From RGIG1666 sp045595745 (GTDB taxonomy: Bacteria; Bacillota; Clostridia; UBA1381; UBA9506): a DNA stretch of 7,365 bases. Numbering within the stretch: position 1 is the first letter of the stretch; every line of letters starts with the position of its first letter. A program made the translations under genes and the position numbers. The notes beneath the pieces were generated by a model. That model was given only the letters and a program-made list of their open reading frames with translations. It did no database searches and was not told where the DNA came from. The stretch covers positions 1-7,365 of the forward strand of contig JAZOBB010000006.1 in assembly GCA_045595745.1 (NCBI GenBank). Direction: 5' to 3'. Below, in pieces: positions 1 to 6,200 of this stretch.

Positions 1-324
1 TTATTTCTGTGCTTGAGCGAGCTTTGCTAAAAATTCTCTTTCCATTTCTAAAATATCCTCGAGCCAATAAACACCAACATCTAAAGCTGCCCAAAGGCTT
101 GTGCGCTCTGCTTTTTTAGTAAGCTTTGCATTTTCAATTGAATCACCGTTTTTCTCTAAAAGTTCAATATTAACCTTTGTTGCAACTTCCATTTTATTGA
201 TTTTCTTTGTTTCTACGATTGTAAAACGAACAATAAAGTTATCGTTAAAATCACCGTAGTACAAGGTCTTTCCATCGCGCAAAATAGGTTTTCCGCGATA
301 TATAAGAATTTTTTTCTCTGCCAT
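1..324 (-). CDS. Conserved small protein of unknown function, last visible gene of the holB-ricT operon
   Basis: A complete 107-residue reading frame with a TAA stop at the window edge and an ATG preceded by an AAGGAAGAG ribosome binding site. It begins 37 nt after the ricT stop and is probably co-transcribed with it. The protein is soluble-looking: no signal peptide, membrane segment or cysteine is visible. The N-terminal half looks like beta strands (YRGKPILRDGKTLYYGD, then FIVRFTIVETKKI), a charged middle follows, and the C-terminus looks helical (WAALDVGVYWLEDIL, then EMEREFLAKLAQAQK). From memory, similar roughly 100-aa proteins with a YKGRPLVRKGN-like start and a LWAALDVG-like helix occur in other Clostridia without an assigned function; I could not check this. 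In Bacillus subtilis this position after yaaT is held by yabA, but the sequence does not look like YabA, which has a leucine-zipper N-terminus and a CxH zinc-binding C-terminus. Real gene: confident. Function: unknown. Confidence 0.85.
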   Translation of the reverse strand: MAEKKILIYRGKPILRDGKTLYYGDFNDNFIVRFTIVETKKINKMEVATKVNIELLEKNGDSIENAKLTKKAERTSLWAALDVGVYWLEDILEMEREFLAKLAQAQK

Positions 325-361
325 TTTACTCTTCCTTTCACATACAATCTATAAGTCAGAA

Positions 362-1237
362 TTAATCCTTTTCAAGTTCTTTAAGCTCAGCAAGGTCAAC
401 GTCATCCATTTTTCTGTCGCGCCCGCCGTCTTTTATAATTACAATATCATCAACTTTAAATTCGCTCAAAATCTTTTCATTTTTCGAATCGAGCTTTACC
501 GAAACCAAGCCCTTTAACAGATTGGTAGATGCTACTATTCCGCGACCTGTCGGTGTATCCACAATAGCTCCCGGATTAGGTGTTTTTGCAAGCATTTCTT
601 CGTATGCATCCTGTTCATATTTTAAACAGCACATAAGTCTGCCACAGGTTCCCGAAATTTTAGTGGGATTAAGCGAAAGCGACTGTTCTTTTGCCATTTT
701 TATAGACACAGGCTCGAAATCGCCTAAAAACAGCGAGCAACAAAGCTGTCTGCCACAAATTCCCAAGCCGCCGAGCATCTTAGCCTCGTCACGTACCCCT
801 ATTTGTCTTAATTCGATTCTCGTGCGGAATACTGATGCCAAGTCTTTAACCAACTGACGAAAATCAACTCGTCCGTCTGCTGTAAAATAAAACAAAATTT
901 TACTGCGGTCAAAGGTATATTCCACATCAACAAGATTCATTTCAAGCCCATTTGCTTTTATCTTTTCAAGACAAATTTCGCGAGCCTCTGCAACCTTTTG
1001 TTTGTTTTCCTCAAGCTGGGCATAGTCCTCTTTATTTGCTATTCTTATTATCGGTTTTACCGGAATAGCAAAAACCTCTTCATCAATTTCTTTTTCAGGC
1101 ATTACAACCTCGCCGAACTCAGTTCCACGAGCAGTCTCGACAATTACTCCTTCGCCAACTTTTATTTCCTCGTCGATTGCTCTGAAGTAATAAATTTTGC
1201 CGACGGATTTAAACCTTACTCCTATTACCTTTATCAT
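362..1237 (-). CDS. ricT: RicT (YaaT), PSP1-domain iron-sulfur protein
   Basis: A 291-residue PSP1 C-terminal domain protein. In Bacillus, RicT with RicA (YmcA) and RicF (YlbF) forms a cytoplasmic complex carrying [4Fe-4S] clusters; it steers RNase Y mRNA processing and affects sporulation and biofilm choices. The family signature is clear: a first cysteine group C161, C166, C167 (GICGRQLCC) and a second C198, C203, C204 (GTCGRLMCCLKYE), the likely cluster ligands. The N-terminal half has the usual beta-rich start (IKVIGVRFKSVGKIYYF) and the GTEFGEV segment. The ATG has a GGGAGGAAA ribosome binding site lying inside the end of holB; the two genes overlap by 29 nt in different frames, suggesting translational coupling. 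holB-ricT is also the Bacillus order (holB-yaaT). Length is close to the Bacillus protein. RicA and RicF are not in this window. Confidence 0.95.
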   Translation of the reverse strand: MIKVIGVRFKSVGKIYYFRAIDEEIKVGEGVIVETARGTEFGEVVMPEKEIDEEVFAIPVKPIIRIANKEDYAQLEENKQKVAEAREICLEKIKANGLEMNLVDVEYTFDRSKILFYFTADGRVDFRQLVKDLASVFRTRIELRQIGVRDEAKMLGGLGICGRQLCCSLFLGDFEPVSIKMAKEQSLSLNPTKISGTCGRLMCCLKYEQDAYEEMLAKTPNPGAIVDTPTGRGIVASTNLLKGLVSVKLDSKNEKILSEFKVDDIVIIKDGGRDRKMDDVDLAELKELEKD

Positions 1238-2225
1238 TAATTTCCTCCCGAATACTCAATAACAATTCAAGTGCCGCAGCACTTGTATTTGCATTTTGCG
1301 CCATACGTTTCTGATAACGCAAAACACTATCTGCCGCACTGACTAATGCTTTTTTAGAAAGTGATGCGGCTATATTTTTAATTTCGTACAGCTTGTCTCT
1401 GCACAAAATTTGTTTATCCATTTTAAGACTTGCTAAAATACAATCTCGTAAAAAAATCAGTATAAAATCAATTACAAAATCAAGTTTTTCCTTATTATCA
1501 AGCAAAAACCTTTCAAAATCCCCTATTCCTTTTTGCTCAGAAAGCAAAAGCTCTGTATGCTTAACTGTTTTTTTATAAAGCTCTGTAAATGACTCATCTT
1601 CTAAAAGCATAAGTCCTCTGCCTATAATTCCCTGAGAAAACCTTGATGCAAACTTTATCTGCTCATCATCTTTATCGGTATGCTCGCGAAAATAGCGGTA
1701 AACCTCTTCTTGCTCAAGCGGAAGGAAGGTAAACCTTACAGAACGCGAAAGCACTGTATCTAAAAGCATTCCTGCCTTTTGTACCATAGTAATAAACACA
1801 GCATAAGAGGGCGGCTCTTCTAAAATTTTTAAAAGTCCGTTCTGCGCTCCCGGTGTAAGTGCTTCGCCATCAGCAATAATAAAAATTTTACGTTCAGCCA
1901 AAAGCGGCTTAACATAAGCATTTTCTATTACCTGTTCACGCACATCATCTATTCCGATGGTTGCTTTATCCTTCTTTTTGCTTACATAAATTATATCAGG
2001 ATGATTATGCGAGGCACATTTAATGCACGCATCGCATTTTCCGCACGGCGAACCGCTGCCACTCTCACATAAAAGAGCAGCAGCGAAAATATCCGCCGTA
2101 GTTTTTTTACCAATACCATCCGCACCCTCGAATATATACGAGTTAAGAGCATTATCGCTTTTAACAGTGCGAATTAATCTTCTTTTTAAATGAGAATTGC
2201 CGTAAATATCATCAAAACTCAGCAC
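1209..2225 (-). CDS. holB: DNA polymerase III subunit delta' (clamp loader)
   Basis: A 338-residue AAA+ clamp loader subunit. Delta' joins delta and the tau/gamma subunits encoded by dnaX to load the beta sliding clamp. Seen in order: a P-loop-like segment G34-T42 (GADGIGKKT, with Lys where an active Walker A has Ser/Thr first, as often in delta'), a four-cysteine zinc module C53, C61, C64, C67, and the LKILEEPP motif at 132-139. The usual SRC motif reads SRS at 160-162, so the cysteine is replaced while the arginine finger position R161 is kept. The start is taken as GTG at 2223-2225, giving MLSFDDIYGN, with an AAGGTG ribosome binding site 9 nt upstream that overlaps the end of the preceding darA gene. 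There are only 6 nt between the darA stop and this start, and the 3' end overlaps ricT, so the genes are tightly coupled. holB rather than a second dnaX is indicated by its length, lack of a tau tail and the neighbourhood. Confidence 0.95.
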   Translation of the reverse strand: MLSFDDIYGNSHLKRRLIRTVKSDNALNSYIFEGADGIGKKTTADIFAAALLCESGSGSPCGKCDACIKCASHNHPDIIYVSKKKDKATIGIDDVREQVIENAYVKPLLAERKIFIIADGEALTPGAQNGLLKILEEPPSYAVFITMVQKAGMLLDTVLSRSVRFTFLPLEQEEVYRYFREHTDKDDEQIKFASRFSQGIIGRGLMLLEDESFTELYKKTVKHTELLLSEQKGIGDFERFLLDNKEKLDFVIDFILIFLRDCILASLKMDKQILCRDKLYEIKNIAASLSKKALVSAADSVLRYQKRMAQNANTSAAALELLLSIREEINDKGNRSKV

Positions 2226-2231
2226 TTTAGC

Positions 2232-2561
2232 TTACACCTTCTCGAAGTGTTCAACATCAACCACAAAAATTGTTGCTCCGCCTGTTTCAATTTCCTGCGG
2301 GAAAGAGCTGTAATCCATAGCACCGCCCAAATACGGCTCGGGGGTAAATACTATTTGCTTTCTCTTCATACTGTGTTTTGAAATCACACCAATGGCTTTT
2401 TGAACATTCTCTGCCTCTGTTCCCACCAACAGTGTGGTGTTACCCGCACGCAGAAAACCGCCTGTTGATGCCATCTTAGTAACGGAAAATCCCTCTTTGT
2501 TAAGCTCACGCATAACAAGATTGCCGTCTTCATTATTAACAATTGCAAATACCAGTTTCAT
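2232..2561 (-). CDS. darA: Cyclic-di-AMP receptor, DarA/PstA (YaaQ) family
   Basis: A 109-residue PII-like protein. Characterised members (Staphylococcus PstA, Bacillus DarA) are cytoplasmic trimers that bind cyclic-di-AMP between subunits; the downstream target is not settled. The family signature is intact: T28 in GFSVTKMAST, G35 and F36 in STGGFL, N41 in GNTTLLVG and G47, the positions known to form the ligand pocket, and the C-terminal GGATIFVVDVEHFEKV strand. The frame stays open upstream to 2585, but the ATG at 2559-2561 is chosen because AAAGGAGGT lies exactly 6 nt before it and MKLVFAIVNNEDGN is the usual family start. The gene follows the glycosyltransferase by 57 nt and precedes holB by 6 nt. 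In Bacillus yaaQ is followed by yaaR and then holB; yaaR is absent here. No cyclic-di-AMP synthase or hydrolase is in the window. Confidence 0.95.
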   Translation of the reverse strand: MKLVFAIVNNEDGNLVMRELNKEGFSVTKMASTGGFLRAGNTTLLVGTEAENVQKAIGVISKHSMKRKQIVFTPEPYLGGAMDYSSFPQEIETGGATIFVVDVEHFEKV

Positions 2562-2567
2562 AATATT

Positions 2568-2576
2568 ACCTCCTTT
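2568..2576 (-). promoter_or_regulatory. Strong ribosome binding site fixing the darA start
   Basis: On the minus strand this reads AAAGGAGGT, near-perfect complementarity to the 16S 3' end, 6 nt before the ATG at 2561. The upstream in-frame start at 2585 has no such site, so the shorter product is the right one. Confidence 0.85.
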
Positions 2577-2618
2577 AAACAGCACTTATATATTTTGTTA
2601 AACAATGCTGATAACAAC

Positions 2619-3734
2619 TTATTTTTTATTGCATATCGAAAGTAAAAACTCTCCCATATTTTTAGCCGAATCAGGTTTGGCAACAAATTTCATATTCTCT
2701 TTAAGCTGATTTATTTTATGTGGATAATTAATCAGCTGATAAATCGCCTCGTCAACAGTAAAGGTTTCGCTTACAGACATAGCTAAGCCGTTATTTAACA
2801 TAAATTCTTCGTTTCTGTCCTCTTGCCCAGGAATAGGGTTTAGCATAATGATAGGCAAACCCTTTGCTAAGGCTTCTGATGTTGAAAGTCCACCCGGTTT
2901 TGTTATTATGCAATCAGCTGCATCCATCAATAAATCGACATTATTAACATATCCGAAGTTTAATATATTCTTATTATTCTCCATCTTATCGATGTGTTGT
3001 TTTAATCTGGTGTTTCTGCCGCAAACCGTAATCAGCTGAAAATCCTCATCTAACGAATCGAGCTGCTTTATGTTTTGCATTGTGTTACTGCCGTAGCCCA
3101 TCGAACCCATCATAAAAAGGACTGTAAATTTATCCTCTAATCCCAGCTCTGCTCTTGCCTCGGCTTTTGAAACAGAAGTTGCAAATTTTGGCGAAATAGG
3201 TATTCCGAAAGGCTTGATTCTTTCCGGCGAATGCCCTTTTTTTATAACCTGAAAATCTAAAAGCTCGGTTGCCGTAATATAGTAATCAAAATTTGTTTCC
3301 TCCCAAAAGGGATGAACAGTAAAATCGGTTATAATCGCCACCGTTTTTGCTTTAAACGGATATTTTCTTTTTAAATAACTGACTGCAATAGCCGAAAAAA
3401 CGTGTGATGACACAATTACATCGGGCTTATAATCCCTTAAAACACGCATAAGCTTTTTATTTAAAACGGTTTTTATTATTCTGCTAAGCCCTGATGTTTT
3501 GGTGTAGTCACGTTTTTCTGCCATACCGTAAATTCTGCCATAAACACCCGGTGTCATCTTTGTTGACAAAAGGTATGCATTTGATAAAGAATCCGCAAGC
3601 AAGGGCTGTACGTTATCTACAACATCTAATGTAAGGCATTCTACGCCTTTAATATTTGAACAATACTCTTCAAGTGCCTTACAGGTCTGGTGATGCCCCT
3701 GACCGGTAGGCACCGACAGAAACAGTATACGCAT
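2619..3734 (-). CDS. MGDG-synthase/UgtP-like lipid glycosyltransferase (GT28 fold)
   Basis: A 371-residue GT-B glycosyltransferase resembling processive diacylglycerol beta-glycosyltransferases (UgtP/YpfP, plant MGDG synthase). Such enzymes move glucose or galactose from UDP-sugar to diacylglycerol at the inner face of the membrane, making glycolipids that can also anchor lipoteichoic acid. Visible features: N-terminal MRILFLSVPTGQGHHQT with the glycine/histidine-rich loop at residues 11-15 typical of the MGDG synthase N-domain, VSSHVFSA, and ITDFTVHPFW with the acceptor-side aspartate. The GT28 donor-binding region is at about 279-310: KPGGLSTSEALAKGLP followed by NPIPGQEDRN. No membrane-spanning segment is visible, so association would be peripheral. 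The ATG has a GGGAGGA site 6 nt upstream. A sigma-A-like promoter lies 50-80 nt upstream, so this is probably the first gene of a unit continuing into darA, holB and ricT. The sugar and acceptor cannot be told from sequence; MurG-type activity is less likely. Confidence 0.88.
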   Translation of the reverse strand: MRILFLSVPTGQGHHQTCKALEEYCSNIKGVECLTLDVVDNVQPLLADSLSNAYLLSTKMTPGVYGRIYGMAEKRDYTKTSGLSRIIKTVLNKKLMRVLRDYKPDVIVSSHVFSAIAVSYLKRKYPFKAKTVAIITDFTVHPFWEETNFDYYITATELLDFQVIKKGHSPERIKPFGIPISPKFATSVSKAEARAELGLEDKFTVLFMMGSMGYGSNTMQNIKQLDSLDEDFQLITVCGRNTRLKQHIDKMENNKNILNFGYVNNVDLLMDAADCIITKPGGLSTSEALAKGLPIIMLNPIPGQEDRNEEFMLNNGLAMSVSETFTVDEAIYQLINYPHKINQLKENMKFVAKPDSAKNMGEFLLSICNKK

Positions 3735-3784
3735 AAATGTTCCTCCCGGAGCTATTACGTTTTTATATACACTACCCTAATTAT

Positions 3785-3813
3785 ATTTTATATCTTTTTA
3801 ATGATTTTTTCAA
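3785..3813 (-). promoter_or_regulatory. Predicted sigma-A promoter for glycosyltransferase-darA-holB-ricT
   Basis: Read on the minus strand: -35 TTGAAA (3813-3808), 17-bp spacer, -10 TAAAAT (3790-3785). Transcription should begin near 3778, giving a leader of about 44 nt before the ATG at 3734. The surroundings are extremely AT-rich, so chance matches are easy, but the exact 17-bp spacing and the position just after the probable ybaB terminator support it. Confidence 0.6.
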
Positions 3814-3855
3814 CTAAAATTTTAAAATATATATAAAATTTTTATAAATATATAA

Positions 3856-3924
3856 AAAATGATTTCCAAACCGGCAGTTGCCGCATTTTTGCGGCAATTT
3901 TAATGCTCAGTCAGAAATCATTTT
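3856..3924 (-). terminator. Nested inverted repeat after ybaB, probable end of the dnaX-ybaB unit
   Basis: Two exact 11-bp arms, AAAATGATTTC (3856-3866) and GAAATCATTTT (3914-3924), enclose a second perfect hairpin: TTGCCGCA (3878-3885), a 4-nt loop and TGCGGCAA (3890-3897). Read in the direction of ybaB, the outer arm ends in six T residues (complement of 3854-3859), so the outer stem plus U-run could act as a rho-independent terminator. It starts 6 nt past the ybaB stop. The AT-rich outer stem is unlike a textbook GC-rich terminator, so the role is inferred. Confidence 0.55.
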
Positions 3925-3929
3925 AAAAA

Positions 3930-4274
3930 TCAGAATAAACCGGGCATATTAAGGCCGCCTGTAACCTTACCCATACCCTCTTCCATCATTTCGCTAACCT
4001 GTTTGCTTGCCTCGTTAACAGCGGCAACGATAAGGTCTTCGAGCATTTCTATATCATCAGGATCTACAACCTCGGGTTTAATTTTTACAGAAAGCAATTC
4101 TCTTGAACCCTTCATTGTAACAGTTACTGCACCGCCGCCGGCTGTGGTTTCAACTGTTTTCTGCTCCATTTCTTCCTGGATGCGCTCCATTTCCTCCTGC
4201 ATCATTTTAGCCTGGCGAAGCATTGTGTTCATATTGTTATTGCCTCCGCCTGTAAATTTATTACCATTTGCCAT
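3930..4274 (-). CDS. ybaB: YbaB/EbfC family nucleoid-associated DNA-binding protein
   Basis: A 114-residue protein of the YbaB/EbfC family: small dimeric proteins that bind DNA through tweezer-like helices and associate with the nucleoid. Seen: an N-terminal Gly/Asn-rich stretch (GGGNNN), a long charged helix (MLRQAKMMQEEMERIQEEMEQ written in part), the conserved AGGGAVTVTMKG turn, EVVDPDDIEMLEDLI, and the C-terminal NMPGLF also found in the Bacillus YaaK protein. The ATG has a GGAGGT ribosome binding site 8 nt upstream. It follows dnaX by 38 nt, the near-universal dnaX-ybaB pairing. recR, which normally comes next, is not there; the gene is followed by an inverted repeat and an unrelated glycosyltransferase. 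Confidence 0.96.
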   Translation of the reverse strand: MANGNKFTGGGNNNMNTMLRQAKMMQEEMERIQEEMEQKTVETTAGGGAVTVTMKGSRELLSVKIKPEVVDPDDIEMLEDLIVAAVNEASKQVSEMMEEGMGKVTGGLNMPGLF

Positions 4275-4312
4275 GTTTTTTTACCTCCGTAAATTTGTAT
4301 AAATAATATTCT

Positions 4313-6001
4313 TTAAATAATTTCTATCACATCGTGCTTTTTAGAAAGCTCCTCTAAGGCTTTAAACGGGTCATCTTTAGGTTTTTCGTCACCTATCTCT
4401 TTTTGAGAATAGCATTTTACACTAAGCTGTTCGCCTAAAACCGCGTTTATTGCCTTTTCGACCAGTTCCAAATTACTGGGCTTTGACATTACACTTTTAC
4501 TCATAAGCCCCGTATCATCAAATACCAGACCTATCCCGTCACGCACCTTTCGCACCTTTGCCTTTTTAAGATGCGAGAATATAGGCATACCGCCGTTTGC
4601 TTTTACGTACGAGATAACCTCCTGCCATTTTTCCGCCGGAATAAAATCTCTGCTCTCGTCTGTTTTAGACTCTTCAGCTTGTTTTGGCTCTTTTGGAACT
4701 GTTTTTGGTATTTCATATATTTCTTCACCGACATCAGGCGGTATTTCATCCGGCAGCGGAGGTAATTCCTCCCACGGTGGAATATCGTCACCCGACGGTA
4801 TGGCAACACTTTTATTGTCGGGCACAGATTGCACAGAGGCTATCTTTATGCCCTCTGACATTTTTTTCTCTAAATCTGCCACTCGGTCTAACAGTGCCTC
4901 GTATGAATTTTCGGTCATTGGGTCGCACAGCTTGACCAATGCCAGCTCGTATATTGTTCTTGAAAATCCCGAAAGCTTTGCCGAAATTATACTTTCATTT
5001 AACAGATTTAGTGCACGAATCAGCTTTTCTCTGGTAATTTTCGGTGCTAATTCTTTCATCTTTTCGATTTTTTCTTTAGAAGAGTTTAAAATCTTTTCAG
5101 GCTCACCCACCAGCTTAACAATCATCAGGTCACGTAAAAAGCCTACAAATCTTTCGATTAAAACTCCCATTTCTTTTCCTGCAAGCGAAACCTCGTCGAG
5201 TATCGACAAAGCCGCCTCGCCGTTGTTATCAGCCACGGCCTCGGCAAGACCGAATAAAGCATTATTATCGGTTATACCTATAATATTAACTATATCATCA
5301 TAGGTAATTTCTCTGTCTTCAAAGCCCAAGCACTGGTCTAATATACTCAGAGAATCACGCATTGAGCCATCGCCAAGCTCGGCAACTAAGGCTAGGCCCT
5401 CGTCAGTAACCTTTCTTCCGTCGCCCGCTAAAATGGTTTTAAGCCTTTGGACAATATCATTATTGGTAATTCGTCTGAAATCAAACCGTTGACATCTTGA
5501 AAGTACGGTTATCGGCACTTTATTAAGCTCGGTTGTTGCAAGAATAAATAAAACGTGCTCAGGAGGTTCTTCAAGAGTCTTTAAAAGTGCATTAAATGCC
5601 TGCGTTGTTACCATATGCACTTCGTCTATTATATATACTTTTTTGCGAGCAACCGCCGGCAGAAACATTACGTCATCAATTATATCACGTATGTTTTCGA
5701 CCTTGTTTCGAGATGCACCGTCAAGCTCGACAACATCTACAATCGACTCATCCATTATTCCGCGGCAAACATCGCATTCGTTGCACGGATTTCCGTCTTT
5801 GGGGTTTAAACAGTTAACCGCTCTTGCAAGAATTTTTGCCGTAGAGGTTTTACCCGTTCCGCGCGTTCCGCAAAACAGATATGCGTGTGCCAGCTTGTTG
5901 TTTATTATTTCATTTTTTAAGGTTTTTGTTATATGCTCCTGCCCCACCACATCATCGAACGTAAGCGGACGCCATTTTCTGTAAAGAGCCTGATATGCCA
6001 A
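4313..6001 (-). CDS. dnaX: DNA polymerase III subunit tau/gamma
   Basis: A 562-residue AAA+ ATPase, the motor of the clamp loader and, as tau, the link to polymerase and helicase. Landmarks fall at the same residue numbers as in E. coli DnaX: Walker A GTRGTGKT (45-52), zinc cysteines C64, C73, C76, C79, Walker B DEVHM (126-130), SRC with the arginine finger (168-170) and sensor-2 GSMRD (R215). Domain III follows to about residue 375, then a Pro/Glu-rich linker (PPWEELPPLPDEIPP) and a tau C-domain ending KKHDVIEII. The start is set at TTG (5999-6001), giving MAYQALYRKWRP; an in-frame GTG at 6008-6010 is excluded because it lies within the AAGGAGGTG ribosome binding site. The gene follows the SRP RNA and its terminator by about 40 nt, with no clear promoter of its own, so read-through from the ffs promoter may supply it. 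Codons 379-381 contain a run of seven A residues that could allow a shorter gamma product. Confidence 0.97.
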   Translation of the reverse strand: MAYQALYRKWRPLTFDDVVGQEHITKTLKNEIINNKLAHAYLFCGTRGTGKTSTAKILARAVNCLNPKDGNPCNECDVCRGIMDESIVDVVELDGASRNKVENIRDIIDDVMFLPAVARKKVYIIDEVHMVTTQAFNALLKTLEEPPEHVLFILATTELNKVPITVLSRCQRFDFRRITNNDIVQRLKTILAGDGRKVTDEGLALVAELGDGSMRDSLSILDQCLGFEDREITYDDIVNIIGITDNNALFGLAEAVADNNGEAALSILDEVSLAGKEMGVLIERFVGFLRDLMIVKLVGEPEKILNSSKEKIEKMKELAPKITREKLIRALNLLNESIISAKLSGFSRTIYELALVKLCDPMTENSYEALLDRVADLEKKMSEGIKIASVQSVPDNKSVAIPSGDDIPPWEELPPLPDEIPPDVGEEIYEIPKTVPKEPKQAEESKTDESRDFIPAEKWQEVISYVKANGGMPIFSHLKKAKVRKVRDGIGLVFDDTGLMSKSVMSKPSNLELVEKAINAVLGEQLSVKCYSQKEIGDEKPKDDPFKALEELSKKHDVIEII

Positions 6002-6009
6002 GCTGCACA

Positions 6010-6016
6010 CCTCCTT
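6010..6016 (-). promoter_or_regulatory. Ribosome binding site deciding the TTG start of dnaX
   Basis: AAGGAGG on the minus strand, a full anti-16S match, ends 8 nt before the TTG at 6001. The alternative GTG at 6010 shares bases with it and cannot be its start codon. Confidence 0.85.
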
Positions 6017-6040
6017 AAAACACGAATAAGCATAAATATT

Positions 6041-6064
6041 AAAAAAAGCTGTACAAAATACAGC
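6041..6064 (-). terminator. Intrinsic terminator of the SRP RNA
   Basis: On the minus strand a 6-bp stem GCTGTA/TACAGC with a 5-nt loop (6064-6048) is followed at once by seven T residues (6047-6041). It lies between ffs and dnaX and would release the SRP transcript at about 150 nt, with partial read-through possible into dnaX. Confidence 0.8.
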
Positions 6065-6075
6065 CGCAAAGGTTC

Positions 6076-6175
6076 ACACCGGGTGGGCCTGCATCACACT
6101 CAAGATTCCGTTTATCGCTGCTTGGTTCCCCACCTGACGAGGTTCGCGGGCTCAAGTTGCGCAGGACCCGGCAGA
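6076..6175 (-). ncRNA. ffs: Signal recognition particle RNA, small bacterial type
   Basis: This is the 4.5S-like RNA that, with Ffh, targets nascent membrane and secreted proteins to FtsY and SecYEG. The universal apical domain is plain on the minus strand: CGTCAGGTGGGGAACCAAGC with its GGAA tetraloop, then AGCGATAAACGG, forming the asymmetric Ffh-binding loop. The flanking long stem can be drawn: GCCGGGT (6172-6166) with ACCCGGT (6084-6078), CCTGC with GCAGG, and ACTTGAG with CTTGAGT. Promoter and terminator bracket about 150 nt, too short for the roughly 270-nt Alu-bearing form of Bacillus. Location directly upstream of dnaX matches Bacillus. The coordinates give the conserved stem; the primary transcript probably runs from about 6194 to 6041, and the mature ends are not determined. 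Confidence 0.93.
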
Positions 6176-6191
6176 CAGCACAAAAGTGCTG
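6176..6191 (-). other. 5' hairpin at the start of the SRP transcript
   Basis: A perfect 6-bp hairpin, CAGCAC, TTTT loop, GTGCTG on the minus strand, lies between the predicted transcription start (about 6194) and the conserved SRP stem. The first bases GTTC (6194-6191) could alternatively pair with GAAC (6075-6072) at the far end, making a small junction at the base of the RNA. Whether it stays in the mature RNA is unknown. Confidence 0.6.
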
Positions 6192-6200
6192 AACAAAAAT

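Noticed and set aside
2562..2618. A possible separate promoter or hairpin between the glycosyltransferase and darA
   Set aside because: TTGTTA and TATATA can be picked out but with a 19-bp spacer and poor fit, and the TTGTTA/TAACAA stem is only 6 bp with an 11-nt loop and no T-run. Not strong enough to list as features.
3778..3784. Alternative -10 TATAAT (about 3780-3785) for the glycosyltransferase promoter
   Set aside because: It is a perfect hexamer but lies 22 bp from the TTGAAA box; the TAAAAT with a 17-bp spacer is the better choice.
4267..4273. A seven-base A/T run in front of the ybaB start as a slippage site
   Set aside because: It is in the untranslated spacer between ribosome binding site and ATG, so slippage would not change a protein.
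4603..4809. A 68-codon minus-strand frame within dnaX
   Set aside because: It overlaps the dnaX linker in another frame, is lysine/arginine-rich by chance, and is not the -1 extension from the A-run, which stops at 4812.
4800..5303. A 167-codon plus-strand open frame opposite dnaX
   Set aside because: It lies fully antisense to a well-conserved part of dnaX, is serine/isoleucine-rich as expected from the reverse frame, and has no ribosome binding site. The other plus-strand frames between 500 and 6220 are shadows for the same reasons.
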